Shown piece by piece: positions 53,770 through 62,852 of a stretch of 64,000 bases of DNA. Origin of the DNA: Phenylobacterium montanum (GTDB lineage Bacteria; Pseudomonadota; Alphaproteobacteria; Caulobacterales; Caulobacteraceae); the NCBI RefSeq assembly GCF_018135625.1, contig NZ_CP073078.1, positions 1,116,001 through 1,180,000 on the forward strand, read 5' to 3'. The position numbers were made by a program, and so were the translations under genes. Each line of letters opens with the position of its first letter. Within the stretch, counting starts at the first letter, position 1. The notes beneath the pieces are model-generated. The model saw nothing but the letters and a program-made list of their open reading frames with translations, ran no database searches and was not told the DNA's origin.

Positions 53770-55573
53770 CGGAGCCGCCGAGATCGGCAAGGGCGCACGC
53801 CGGCGGCTTGCTTTTTTTTTCGCCCTCGCCGCAGGGCTCGTTGGCTGGCTTGCGATCGCGCCGGTCAGCGCGGCCCCTCCGACCAGCCTGAGGGATGTCC
53901 GCTCGTTCCTCTATTTGGTCGACACCAACACCAAAACGCCTGGGCTCGAACACGCCATCGCCTCGGCCCCGCAGGACCTCATCATTCTGGGCGGGGTTAC
54001 GGGCGCTCGACCGTTCGACAGGAAGCTCGCCGACCCGCAGGGGCGAAAGCTGATCCTGGACTATCTGGATCTTACGGAGGCCTCCCCCTGGGAAACGCCG
54101 GAGCTCTTCGACAGGACCCACCCCGACTGGTTCGGCGGGCGGAACCCGGACTGGCCGAACATCTATTCAGTCCGCTACTGGACGCCGGCCTGGCGGCAGG
54201 CCCTGTTTCGGCGGCTGGATGAGATCAAGGCGCAGGGCTATGACGGCGCCTTCCTCGATGTCGCCAGTGGTGACACCGAGTGGTCAAACGGCAACCCATT
54301 TGGCAATCCGCCCTACCCCGACGCTGCGCAAGCCCTGGCTCGATTGCTCGGCGAAGTCAGGGCTCATGTGGACTCCTGGCGCCTGGGCCGGCCCTTCTTC
54401 CTGCTGGCCAACAATCCGCAGGGCGTCGCGCTTGCGGCGCCCGAAGCCCTGTCCTCGCTCGACGGCATTTTTTCAGAATGCCTCTATCACTGTCTGACCG
54501 CGTCGAAGGATGTAGCCCTACCGGCGGCCAGTCGGCGCTTCATCCTGGAGACGGTCGCGCCGGCCTACGCGCGTTCAGGCCTTCCCGTTTTCGCCAGCGA
54601 ATATCTGGCGCCGACAGATCCCACGGCGGCCGAAGCCAGTTTCCAAGCCTACGCCGCGCTTGGCTGGATCCCCTCCGGCGTCATCGCACGAGGCGGGCTG
54701 CAGACGATCTCGCGCGGCCCCTACATCGCCACCGCCAAGCCCACACGGCCACAGATCGAGGGCCGGGCTTCGATCAAGAATTATCTGTCAGGCGGCTCGG
54801 CCGCCAGCGCGAGCCTTCGCGGCGGCGACCAGGGCGACGTCCTGATCGGCGGCCCCGGCGCAAATACCATCGTCGGCGGGGCGGGCGATGACCTGATCTT
54901 CGCCCATCCTGCTGCGGCCGCCGAGCAGGGGCGTCTCTCGATCTCCCTGAAAGTCGTGAAGAGCCCGAAGGCCAGGCTTCCGGGGATCAAGGTCCTTATA
55001 GACGGCAAGCCCTCTCGCACCTGGAACACCTTGGCCGGAACAAACCCGACCCAGCCTGAAGAGGTCGACCTGGATCTCGCGGTCCCGCCTTTGACCAGGC
55101 TGAAGTCCCTGAGGCTTGAAGGTGTTGGAACCTACTACACCAGCGCGCAGGACTTCGCCGTCGTCACCCTGAGGCGCGTCCGATATGAGGGTCTCGACGC
55201 CGACCTGAAACAGGGAGCCTATTCCACCCACAGCGGCTATTTCGGCGGGGTGCGCGAGCCCTACCTCAGCGGCGGCGGGAGCGCCGAATTCGGCCGAGCC
55301 GCATTCCCGGCCAGCCCGGCGATCATGGCGGGGGCGCAGGACGAGATCGATGGCGGCGGCGGGCGCAACACGGTCGTCTATGGCGGTCCAGCCTGCAGCT
55401 ATCGCCTGCAGATCACCGGCGCCGGCTCAGCGGTCGTAACCGGGTTGAAGAGCGGCGAAGGCCCTGACCGGCTCATCCACGTAGCGCTCATCCGGTTTTC
55501 CGACCGCACCGTCGCTGTCTCGCCAGGCCGGACCGTCGGCTGCGACGCCTCGGAGCGGCCGCACGCCCGCTAA
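53753..55573 (+). CDS. Secreted GH114-like glycosidase with RTX and beta-sandwich modules
   Basis: A 606-aa protein. Signal or membrane anchor about 17-40, then a TIM-barrel domain (about 45-325) resembling endo-alpha-1,4-polygalactosaminidase (GH114, as in PelA). Its acidic residues include [17 protein letters not shown], and SECLYH is also present. Next come RTX-like calcium repeats ([21 protein letters not shown]) near 355-385, a beta-sandwich that looks like a carbohydrate-binding module (about 395-480) and a second short RTX segment ([16 protein letters not shown]). It overlaps rmlA by 17 bp, so it belongs to the rhamnose operon. Cleavage or release of the local polysaccharide is inferred. 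Confidence 0.75.
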   Translation: MKRSRDGAAEIGKGARRRLAFFFALAAGLVGWLAIAPVSAAPPTSLRDVRSFLYLVDTNTKTPGLEHAIASAPQDLIILGGVTGARPFDRKLADPQGRKLILDYLDLTEASPWETPELFDRTHPDWFGGRNPDWPNIYSVRYWTPAWRQALFRRLDEIKAQGYDGAFLDVASGDTEWSNGNPFGNPPYPDAAQALARLLGEVRAHVDSWRLGRPFFLLANNPQGVALAAPEALSSLDGIFSECLYHCLTASKDVALPAASRRFILETVAPAYARSGLPVFASEYLAPTDPTAAEASFQAYAALGWIPSGVIARGGLQTISRGPYIATAKPTRPQIEGRASIKNYLSGGSAASASLRGGDQGDVLIGGPGANTIVGGAGDDLIFAHPAAAAEQGRLSISLKVVKSPKARLPGIKVLIDGKPSRTWNTLAGTNPTQPEEVDLDLAVPPLTRLKSLRLEGVGTYYTSAQDFAVVTLRRVRYEGLDADLKQGAYSTHSGYFGGVREPYLSGGGSAEFGRAAFPASPAIMAGAQDEIDGGGGRNTVVYGGPACSYRLQITGAGSAVVTGLKSGEGPDRLIHVALIRFSDRTVAVSPGRTVGCDASERPHAR

Positions 55574-55741
55574 GGCCCAGACCTATCTGCGAGCGGCTTT
55601 GGCGCCAGTCCCGTCTGCGGCAATTTATCCTGGTTCGGCGCACCCCCATATCTGTTCAACTGAAGGCGCAGGAGAAGAATCGAGGGGTGCTGAGCACCCG
55701 ACGATATCTGACCCGCCCATTTGCGCCCCTCTCGGGCGAAA

Positions 55742-55915
55742 ATGGATGATGGCCGGGGCTTAACCTTGGCGGTCGTGGAGGATGAACCGAACGTGCGTCA
55801 TCAACTTGAGCGACGGGTTCACATCTCAGCCTTGAGGCTTATTGCCTTGGCTGTCGATCTGGGCTTCTGGATCGCGATCATCAGCGCGATTACGCGCCTG
55901 TGGGCCCACCACTAG
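55742..55915 (+). CDS. Possible 57-aa C-tail membrane protein
   Basis: Starts MDDGRGLTLAVVEDEPNVRH, then one hydrophobic helix (LIALAVDLGFWIAIISAI) and TRLWAHH. The ribosome site is weak (CGGGCG). A TTG at 55721 would add seven residues. The membrane helix favours a real gene, but the support is limited. It is convergent with the WecG/TagA gene, 60 bp away. Confidence 0.35.
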   Translation: MDDGRGLTLAVVEDEPNVRHQLERRVHISALRLIALAVDLGFWIAIISAITRLWAHH

Positions 55916-55975
55916 CGACATCTTTCGCGGCGCATCACCCGCCTGCCCCTCAGTATCCGTCGCAAGGGCTCGGCG

Positions 55976-56935
55976 TCATCCGAGCTCAGCCCCGACATCC
56001 AGCGCTTCGGCGAGCCGGCTCCATCCAGCTTTGACAAGCCGCAGCACATCGCGGCCGGCCGGACCGATCAGCCACCAGGGTTCGACGCAGTAGCGCACGA
56101 ACAGTCGCTGCGGGTCCATGCAAAGGCGAAACAGCCCTTCGAAACCCAATCGACCGAGCCAGCGCGGACATGGGACCTGTTCGCCGGCTTCATAGTCGAA
56201 CGCTCCCCCGATCGGCAGCACCACACGCCCACCCAAGGCCCCGGCGTTCGCCAGGATCCATTTTTCCTGACGCGGCATACCCATGCCGACCAGTACGATA
56301 TCGGCGCCACTGAGTTCGATTTCACGGAGTAGCGCCTTGTTCTCTGCGCTTCGTGGCTCCGCGTCGAAAAAGCCATGACGAACCTGTAGGCGCGCCTGGG
56401 GCCATTGCGCCAGAATCTCAGCACGCGCCCGCTCGGCCACGCCCGGCTGGCCGCCGACGAAGAAGACCCGCCAGCCCTTTTCCGTCACTGCGTTCCAGAA
56501 CAGCGAGCGCCAATCCAGATAGGTGCAGCGATGAAAGGTTCGGCTGCGCCGGCCGACCAGACGGGCCCAGCCGATCACCGGAACGGAGTCGACTTCGATC
56601 AGGTCCGCGCGGCGGAAAAAGCGGCGAAATTCTTCGTCCTGCCGGTAGAGAAAAAGGCTGTGGAGGTTGTGATTGGCGACCCAAAATCCTCGGCGCTCGT
56701 CGATCGCTCGCGCGATTTGGAATAACACCTCCTCGGGCCGCACCAAGTCCATCTCCGCCCCCAGCAACGACACCCGCTCATCGGAGCGCCGTCGACGGCG
56801 AAAGGGGCGGACTCGCTTCGTACGCGGCTTGCGGGGGGCCATTGGCTCGACAGCGCCGGAATCTGGCTCGTCCGCAGGCCCGCTCAGTGGGGCGTCTGCG
56901 CTGCCCGGCGATTTGGCTCTGTCATCTTGCAGCAC
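55976..56935 (-). CDS. WecG/TagA/CpsF family glycosyltransferase
   Basis: A GT26 enzyme, up to 319 aa, that transfers an N-acetylhexosamine(uronate) to a lipid-linked acceptor in polysaccharide assembly. Motifs are N-H-N-L-H-S-L-F (where T-x-N is common), DLIEVDSVPVIGWARLVGRR, RVFFVGGQPGVAERA, VLVGMGMPRQEKWI and VVLPIGGAFDYEAGEQ. In Caulobacter a member of this family (HfsJ) acts in holdfast synthesis. The start is uncertain: GTG 56935 has AGG at a workable distance, while ATG 56842 (288 aa) would remove a disordered Arg/Pro-rich leader. A 53-59-aa membrane protein gene ends 23 bp upstream. Confidence 0.85.
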   Translation of the reverse strand: MLQDDRAKSPGSADAPLSGPADEPDSGAVEPMAPRKPRTKRVRPFRRRRRSDERVSLLGAEMDLVRPEEVLFQIARAIDERRGFWVANHNLHSLFLYRQDEEFRRFFRRADLIEVDSVPVIGWARLVGRRSRTFHRCTYLDWRSLFWNAVTEKGWRVFFVGGQPGVAERARAEILAQWPQARLQVRHGFFDAEPRSAENKALLREIELSGADIVLVGMGMPRQEKWILANAGALGGRVVLPIGGAFDYEAGEQVPCPRWLGRLGFEGLFRLCMDPQRLFVRYCVEPWWLIGPAGRDVLRLVKAGWSRLAEALDVGAELG

Positions 56936-56958
56936 TGAGGCGACCTGAACGCTGCAAA

Positions 56959-57138
56959 CTAGAGCCGGTGGATCATGAACAACCCAGATCCGATGATGCC
57001 CGCCCAAAGGCCGAGCGACAGGCAAGCCGCGGCTACCCAACTGGGTCCAGGCGGCAAGGGCAGCGGCCTGACGTCGGCACGCGCCGCAAGCGCCCGCTCG
57101 CTTTGGGTTATGACCAGCATCGACCTACGCTCACCCAC
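56959..57138 (-). CDS. Small membrane protein upstream of the WecG/TagA gene
   Basis: A 59-aa product from GTG 57138 (GAGGCG 8 nt upstream) or 53 aa from ATG 57120. A polar N-terminus is followed by a membrane helix, WVAAACLSLGLWAGIIGSGL, and the ending FMIHRL. Just below usual ORF length limits. It precedes the WecG/TagA gene by 23 bp on the same strand, so a role at the membrane with that glycosyltransferase is a fair guess. A GGAAC-N17-GCTT pattern lies upstream. Confidence 0.55.
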   Translation of the reverse strand: MGERRSMLVITQSERALAARADVRPLPLPPGPSWVAAACLSLGLWAGIIGSGLFMIHRL

Positions 57139-57184
57139 TATGGCAACGCCTCACCATCGCGCGGTACGATAAACAAAGCCTTAG

Positions 57185-57210
57185 AAGCGACCCAGATTGT
57201 GTTCGGTTCC
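57185..57210 (-). promoter_or_regulatory. Possible variant EcfG-like promoter
   Basis: Minus strand: GGAAC at 57210-57206, 17 nt, GCTT at 57188-57185 (or a 16-nt spacer with CGCT). The same GGAACCGAA start and GCTT end occur before the small membrane gene at 17745. The site is 47 nt upstream of GTG 57138. Off-consensus -10, so low confidence. Confidence 0.25.
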
Positions 57211-57576
57211 CAAGCTGAAGCTGGCTTCTGGCGCAATTAACTCTGGACCCACCCGGTGCGGCGCAGATAAATTTTGCATATCGTGGCGGTTCGGGGGGAC
57301 AGCCGACAATGATCTTTTGTCTAGCGCGGCGGCTTTCCCGGCCCAGCAGCCGAGCGCGTCGAGTCTATGTTCCGGGCCGACGATCAGGTCAGATGGCCAA
57401 GTTCACGATCGATCGGCGGATTGGCCCCCGGGGCGCGGCTCGCGGCCCCGCAGCGCGCTCGATGCGTCACAACCTGAAGAAGGAAATATGGCGAAAGGTT
57501 GTTGACCAGGCGTCGATGACCGGGGCTACGGTGTAGGATCGCCGCCTGGATTGGAGCGGGCTCGCGGGAGGCAAGG
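57211..57576. other. Divergent intergenic region
   Basis: 366 bp with locally AT-richer sequence (AGATAAATTTTGCATATC near 57267). Frames within are Arg-rich and unconvincing. Probably promoter space for the hydrolase gene. Confidence 0.4.
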
Positions 57577-59346
57577 TTGGAGCCAGTCCTTGTTGGACGC
57601 TGCGCTGGTTGGTGGAGCAGGGGACGGAGCGGGCGGGCTGTTCTGCTCTGCCCCGCCCTTGGCCGGGAGGGCGAGTTTGCGCACCGATCCTGGCGGCGCA
57701 TCGCCCAATCCTTGAGCGATGCCGGACACACCGTATTGTGTTTCAGCTATCGCGGCGAGGGCGACTCTGGAGACCTCGCAGACAACGAAGACAGCGTGCG
57801 AGCCTGGGTCGATGACGTAAAGGCCGCCATCGCGTGGTTGAAATCGCAGGCTCCGCGCGAAGACCTCGTCATTGTCGGCCTGCGTTTCGGCTGTCTGGCC
57901 GCCGCCGCGGCCGCCGCTGAAATCGGCGATATCGACGGCCTGGCGATGATCGACCCCGTCGTTTCCGGCCGGGCCTACCGGCGTCATCTCGTAATGATCG
58001 CCAAGCTCACCCAGCGCGATCCGATCGTGGGCGGCGCAATCAGCGTCAGCGGGATCGATCTCAACGCCCCGGCCCTCGCCTCACTGGAAAAGCTGGAGCC
58101 ATTCAAGGACGCCGTTCCTCTCCCGGAAAGAATACTGCTGATCACCCCGCAAGGCGCCCAGCCCGACAAGGTGCTGGCCCAGCGGCTGGATGATCCGGCC
58201 CTCGCCGTTGAACGCGCCGATTTTCCAGACTACGCCAACTTTCTGGTCGACGCTGATTTCTCCGTCATGCCGCCCTCCATCGTAGAACTCATCGGTCGCT
58301 GGGTCGGTGAAGCGGCGCCGGAAGCGCCGGAAGAGGCCCCATCCGGAAGCGAGCCATGGTTGGGCGCCTGTTCGCTACCGACACCCGGCGCAACCGAGAC
58401 GCTTCAGTTCCTCCCCGGCCCGAGCCCGCTGTTTGGCGTCGTCTGCCAGGCCGACGCAGCCGTCCCAGGCGACCCGGCGGTCGTCCTGGTCAATACCGGC
58501 TCCACCTCTCACGTCGGCACCGGCCGCCTATGGGTCGCACTCGCCCGTCAACTCGCCCTGCGTGGGCTGACATCCTTGAGATTTGACGTCGCAGGCGTGG
58601 GCGACAGCCCCGATCGGCCTGGCCAGCGCCCGCCCATCGAGCACCTGTCGGATGGGTTCGCCGACGTGACCGCAGCTTTGGATCATCTGCAGAAACTCGG
58701 CCATGATCGCTTCGTGCTCGTCGGCTTTTGCCGCGGCGCCCAATTGGCCTTCAACATCGCCCAGCGGGACCCTCGCGTCGTCGGCCAGTTCCTGATCGGC
58801 ACGCCTGAGCTCTTCTGGACCGACAGGCCGGCGCATAGGGTGGCGACCCAGACTTGGCGGTATCTGCGCCTGGTCCGCGATCCGCAGAACTGGCGGATGA
58901 CGTTCACAGGGCGAATGACACCGCTCCGCCTTGTGAAGGCGATCGTTCGGATCGCGATGCGAACGAGCTTCACTCCCGTCGCCCGTGTCAGGGCCTGGTT
59001 TGTTGCGCGTAGCGTGCGCGCAGTCACGCAGGGACGCGTGCAGACCTGGATGTTCTTTGGCGACGAGGACGAGTTCATCAAGGATTTGGAAGAATATTTC
59101 GCGACGCCTCGCACCGAGTTCGAACGGTTGCTGGGGGTCAAGTCGGTCTTCATGGCCCAGACCGCCCATCTGTTTGTCCGCAAGACGGACCGGGAACGGC
59201 TGATCGAGGCATTGATCGAGCGATTGCAGCCCGCCAATTCTCTCGCCGATCGCCTGAGCTGCAATCTTTCCGCCCATATCGAGCCTGCCCGCATCAAAGC
59301 CGAGCTGCCGAGCCGGTCTGCGCCGGCGGCTGGACGGGCCGGCTGA
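57577..59346 (+). CDS. Tandem alpha/beta-hydrolase protein
   Basis: A 589-aa protein made of two alpha/beta-hydrolase domains, about 5-255 and 290-560. In the first the nucleophile elbow reads G101-L-R-F-G105, Arg replacing the catalytic Ser. In the second it is G383-F-C-R-G387, with Cys385. The arrangement recalls the two separate hydrolases associated with exosortase/exopolysaccharide loci, here fused. TTG 57577 follows GGGAGG. Role probably in polysaccharide or secreted-protein processing; the reaction is unknown, and the first domain is likely non-catalytic by the usual mechanism. Confidence 0.8.
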   Translation: MEPVLVGRCAGWWSRGRSGRAVLLCPALGREGEFAHRSWRRIAQSLSDAGHTVLCFSYRGEGDSGDLADNEDSVRAWVDDVKAAIAWLKSQAPREDLVIVGLRFGCLAAAAAAAEIGDIDGLAMIDPVVSGRAYRRHLVMIAKLTQRDPIVGGAISVSGIDLNAPALASLEKLEPFKDAVPLPERILLITPQGAQPDKVLAQRLDDPALAVERADFPDYANFLVDADFSVMPPSIVELIGRWVGEAAPEAPEEAPSGSEPWLGACSLPTPGATETLQFLPGPSPLFGVVCQADAAVPGDPAVVLVNTGSTSHVGTGRLWVALARQLALRGLTSLRFDVAGVGDSPDRPGQRPPIEHLSDGFADVTAALDHLQKLGHDRFVLVGFCRGAQLAFNIAQRDPRVVGQFLIGTPELFWTDRPAHRVATQTWRYLRLVRDPQNWRMTFTGRMTPLRLVKAIVRIAMRTSFTPVARVRAWFVARSVRAVTQGRVQTWMFFGDEDEFIKDLEEYFATPRTEFERLLGVKSVFMAQTAHLFVRKTDRERLIEALIERLQPANSLADRLSCNLSAHIEPARIKAELPSRSAPAAGRAG

Positions 59347-59369
59347 GTCGAGCCAAACAGGGCAGAAAG

Positions 59370-60704
59370 CTACGACAACAAGGGGGGCTCGGCGGCCAGC
59401 ACGGGCTCAGGCGAGATCGGTTCGACCAGCCTGACCGGCGATGACTTGAGCCGGGAGACCGGCCGTCGCCGAAGGGCGTCCAGTTGCGAGAGCGCGGCCA
59501 ACGCGAGGAAAAAGCTAGCAGCTCCATCGCCATCGACGCGCAGGGGCGCGGCCTCGCCCATGGCCATGGTCAGGCTCGCCACGATCATGGAGACATAGCA
59601 GATGGCGATGCGGCGTTCGCGACTGTGACCGTGCAGAATGAGCCGGTACGCCCTGAGCAGGATGACCGCGACGCCCCATAGGAGAGCGATCAGGCCCGCG
59701 GCGCCCAGATCGAAGGCGAGGTCCAGATAGCCATTGTGCGGGTTCACGGCGTCGGAATGCAGGGCGACGATGCTGCGCGACTTGAAGGCGCTATCGACCG
59801 TGCCGTAGCCGTGGCCCAGCAGGGCCTGCTTTTGGATCAGGCGCAGCGCGTAGCGCCAGATGTCCGTGCGGCCGCTGAAATTCGAGCTACGGCCGAGTGC
59901 GCGGGCCAGATCGTCGACATTGATGGCGAGGCCGAAAGCCAGCAGGCAGATCACCAGGCCCAGAAGCGCCAGCGCCCAGGGGCGCCGTGTCACGCGCCCG
60001 CTCAGGGCGACATAGGCGATCAGGCCGGCGCCAAATCCGAGGACCGAGTTGGATGAGCGCGAAAAGACGAGGCAGATCGCGGCGCTGGCGGCGAACAGCC
60101 ACCACAGCAGGCTTCTGGCGCGGGGTTGCTGAATCAGGATCAGCAAGGCCACGCACGAGGCTTGGCCAAGAACGTTCTTGTGGATCAGCACGCCGCGCCA
60201 GGCGCCGGCATATTCCGCCCCAACGATATTGGAGGCCTGAACCACGGCCCGGGCTGGATAGACGAGGGCGGCGACGAGGCTAGCCACGACGATCAGGCCG
60301 TTGAGGAAGCCTGTGGTGCGGAGCCCGCGATGTTGGCCGAGCCAGGCATAGATGGCCGGCAGAACGATCACTGCGCCGAACACCAGCTCAAAGCCCGCCC
60401 AACTCAGCTTGGGGTCCGCGCTCCAGGTCATCGAAGCGAGTGTCAGTATCACAAAAGGCCACATGGGCGCTGTCGTGCGCAACGCCTGCAGCGTTCGCGG
60501 GCTCAACAGGATAAGAACGAAAACGCCGAAGATGAAGGCCTGGTGCACATAGCTCCAGGTGGCCAGCAACTTGTCGTTGGTGAAGGCGTCGATGCCGTTG
60601 TTGTAGATGAGCGCCAGCCCGACCGGAATGTAGAGCACCATATAGGCGGCCAGCAGCCAGGGCGCCGGCCTGCGCAGATCCAGCCTGAGTTTCCCGCGCG
60701 CCAT
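59370..60704 (-). CDS. O-antigen ligase / Wzy-like polymerase
   Basis: A 444-aa polytopic membrane protein with about 11-12 helices and the large periplasmic loop typical of the Wzy_C/WaaL family. It contains GRTDIWRYALRLI, GHGYGTVDSAF and the hallmark NPHNGYLDLAFDLG. It polymerises or ligates polysaccharide repeats at the periplasmic face. AGGACGAC precedes ATG 60704. Same strand and direction as the FkbM and two GT4 genes, which lie upstream of it in transcription order. Confidence 0.88.
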   Translation of the reverse strand: MARGKLRLDLRRPAPWLLAAYMVLYIPVGLALIYNNGIDAFTNDKLLATWSYVHQAFIFGVFVLILLSPRTLQALRTTAPMWPFVILTLASMTWSADPKLSWAGFELVFGAVIVLPAIYAWLGQHRGLRTTGFLNGLIVVASLVAALVYPARAVVQASNIVGAEYAGAWRGVLIHKNVLGQASCVALLILIQQPRARSLLWWLFAASAAICLVFSRSSNSVLGFGAGLIAYVALSGRVTRRPWALALLGLVICLLAFGLAINVDDLARALGRSSNFSGRTDIWRYALRLIQKQALLGHGYGTVDSAFKSRSIVALHSDAVNPHNGYLDLAFDLGAAGLIALLWGVAVILLRAYRLILHGHSRERRIAICYVSMIVASLTMAMGEAAPLRVDGDGAASFFLALAALSQLDALRRRPVSRLKSSPVRLVEPISPEPVLAAEPPLLS

Positions 60705-60829
60705 GTCGTCCTAGGCCCTCGGCGCCGCCGCGGGCGCCTTCGGAAGGCCGGTCACGGGATGACGGACTGCGGCCGCAAGCGGGCTTGTGATGCGGATGTC
60801 TTCAGATCGTCTGGGGGACGCGCACATGG

Positions 60830-61588
60830 TCACGCTACGAACAGGAAGTTGTTGATATAAGGCAGGGCCCTGCGATTGTGGAACGCCGCATCCTGCAGAT
60901 TGGCGGGATCCTGGTGGCGTGCAAGATCGAACTCGGCGATCGGCCTTTGGCTTCCGTCGAGGAAGAAATATCCCTTGTAGTTCAGATCGGCCAGCCGCTG
61001 GCGGATGCGTTCGAGTCCCCCCGGATTGTGCCGCTCCTCGATCTCGATCAGAAGATTGGGGCGCTCGCGCCGGATGGTCTCCATCGCCCCGGCCAGCACG
61101 CTCTCCTCGAAGCCCTCGACATCGATCTTGATGAACCCGACAGGGCTTAGGCTATAGTCGTCGAGGCGGGCCATGCGCACATGAATGGTGCGCAGACAGG
61201 CGCCGTCCGGCACGGCCATCTCACTCAGGCTGGCCATTCCAGGCGCCTCTCCGCCCTCGAGCGCGGGAATGCGGAGCTCCGCCTCGCCGGCCTGTTCGGA
61301 AAGCGCCACCTGCTCGATCTCGCCATTGCGCACGCCGAGCGCCTTGATCTGGGACACATAGTCCGGGTTCGGCTCGAAGGTGATCACCTTGCGCGACAGC
61401 CTGCCCAGATGGAAGGTGTAGACGCCGATGTTTCCCCCGACATCGACGGAGACAGCATTGCGCCGAACATAGCGGGGCAGCTCCCGCAGCTCATACTCCC
61501 CGGTGACCCTGTAGTGGCGCCACATCAGGCGCCGCGACTGCAGCCACCGGACCTGGGCCGGGAACAGGGATTTGACGAGCTTTTTCAT
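60830..61588 (-). CDS. FkbM-family methyltransferase
   Basis: A 252-aa SAM-dependent O-methyltransferase. AdoMet motif SVDVGGNIGVYTFHLGRL, acidic FEPNPDYV, then FIKIDVEGFEESVLAGA and a C-terminal FxxDG segment, all characteristic of FkbM. Such enzymes methylate sugar hydroxyls in surface polysaccharides. I use ATG 61588; a longer frame to 61702 would overlap the preceding glycosyltransferase by 80 bp. Lies 34 bp after that gene, so co-transcribed. Confidence 0.9.
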   Translation of the reverse strand: MKKLVKSLFPAQVRWLQSRRLMWRHYRVTGEYELRELPRYVRRNAVSVDVGGNIGVYTFHLGRLSRKVITFEPNPDYVSQIKALGVRNGEIEQVALSEQAGEAELRIPALEGGEAPGMASLSEMAVPDGACLRTIHVRMARLDDYSLSPVGFIKIDVEGFEESVLAGAMETIRRERPNLLIEIEERHNPGGLERIRQRLADLNYKGYFFLDGSQRPIAEFDLARHQDPANLQDAAFHNRRALPYINNFLFVA

Positions 61589-61622
61589 CGTGGCGCCAAT
61601 GGTCCTGAACGGTCTGCGGGTC

Positions 61623-62810
61623 TCAAGGCGCGGATGCAAGAGCCGCGCCGGCTCGGTCGGAAGCGTTGCCAGCCTGGAGGAGGCCGCAGAGCAGGTGGTC
61701 ATAGGCTTCGATCATGTTGGCGAGATCGTATCGCTCCACGGACGGCCTGGCCTGAGCCTGCAGGCGGGCCCGCACCTCGGGATCGGCGAGTGTGGCTAGG
61801 CTCTCCGTCAGCCCAGCGATATCGCCGTTTTCGAACAGGAAGCCGTTTTCGCCCGGGGTGACGATCTCCGACGCGCCGCCGATATCGCTCATGACCATGG
61901 GCGCGCCGCTGGCCAGCACTTCAAGCGCCGCCAGCGAGAATGTCTCTACGCCCGAACTGCAGATCACGCCGACATCAAAGGCGGCGATCACCGGCCGCAC
62001 ATCTGCGTGCTCACCGGCGAAAATCACCCGCCCTGTCAGTTCGAGTTGCTGAACCAGCGCCTCGATCGCCCGGCGACGTGGTCCGTCACCGACAAAGAGC
62101 AGTTTCAGGTCGACGCCCGTCTCGATAAGGCGCCTTGCAGCCCGAAGCAGGAGCTCATGGTTCTTTTCGGGACGGAAGCTGGCGAGGACGCCGACGACAT
62201 AGTCTTCGGGCTTGAGTCCCAGCCGCTGCTTCGCGATGGCGCGCGGCTCGCCGCCATCAAAGCGCTCCAGGTCGACGCCGTTTGGGATGGCGACAGCCGT
62301 AGGCGTGCGAAGCCGGCGACCGCGCCAGTGGGCCATCTGGTTGCGGCTGACGAAGACCAGCGTATCCAGCCACCTGACGGCCAAGCGAAACAGCGGCAGT
62401 CGGCGCTCGTCTGCCGGCAGCAGCAGGGTGCTGTGAAAGGTGCACACCAGCTTGGCCCGGGTGGCGCCCAGCGCGCGCAACAGTACAGCGCGAATGGCCA
62501 TGGCCTCGTTGACGGCCACAATGATGTCGGCGTCCGCCGCCCGGAACGCCTTGTAGGCCATCACCCAGCTTCGCAGACTGGTCATGCCCCGGAGGCCGAG
62601 CACCCGCACGCCTTCGCCGTCTGCAGCGTCCCGCAGGCCCTCGGCGACATGGCCGCCGTGAGCCAGCAGCAGGGTTTCGAAGCCACGGGCGCTCAATCCG
62701 GCGCACAGCTGCAGGGTATGGCGCTCGGCCCCGCCCATGAAGAAGCCAGGCAGGTAGAAGGCGACCTTCGGCTTGGCGCGCACCTGCATCAGTCGGCTCC
62801 CCGCGCCCAT
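61623..62810 (-). CDS. GT4 family glycosyltransferase
   Basis: A 395-aa GT-B fold retaining glycosyltransferase. N-terminal acceptor side FYLPGFFMGGAERHTLQL; C-terminal donor side GVLASFRPEKNHELLLRAA, then LLFVGDGPRRR and SSGVETFSLAALEVLASGAP with the EX7E-type motif. Adds a sugar from an NDP donor to a growing lipid-linked chain. Start ATG 62810 or 62789. The next GT gene upstream ends 42 bp away. Confidence 0.92.
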   Translation of the reverse strand: MGAGSRLMQVRAKPKVAFYLPGFFMGGAERHTLQLCAGLSARGFETLLLAHGGHVAEGLRDAADGEGVRVLGLRGMTSLRSWVMAYKAFRAADADIIVAVNEAMAIRAVLLRALGATRAKLVCTFHSTLLLPADERRLPLFRLAVRWLDTLVFVSRNQMAHWRGRRLRTPTAVAIPNGVDLERFDGGEPRAIAKQRLGLKPEDYVVGVLASFRPEKNHELLLRAARRLIETGVDLKLLFVGDGPRRRAIEALVQQLELTGRVIFAGEHADVRPVIAAFDVGVICSSGVETFSLAALEVLASGAPMVMSDIGGASEIVTPGENGFLFENGDIAGLTESLATLADPEVRARLQAQARPSVERYDLANMIEAYDHLLCGLLQAGNASDRAGAALASAP

Positions 62811-62852
62811 GACGGGTCATGGCGAGTTCCAGAGCGCCAAGTCGGACCTAAG

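Noticed and set aside
57309-57536. 75-aa forward frame in the gap before the tandem hydrolase
   Set aside because: Arg-rich, no ribosome site and no recognisable pattern; likely chance in GC-rich DNA.
61589-61702. Longer start for the FkbM methyltransferase
   Set aside because: It would overlap the upstream glycosyltransferase by 80 bp, and the added residues are unlike the family; ATG 61588 is preferred.
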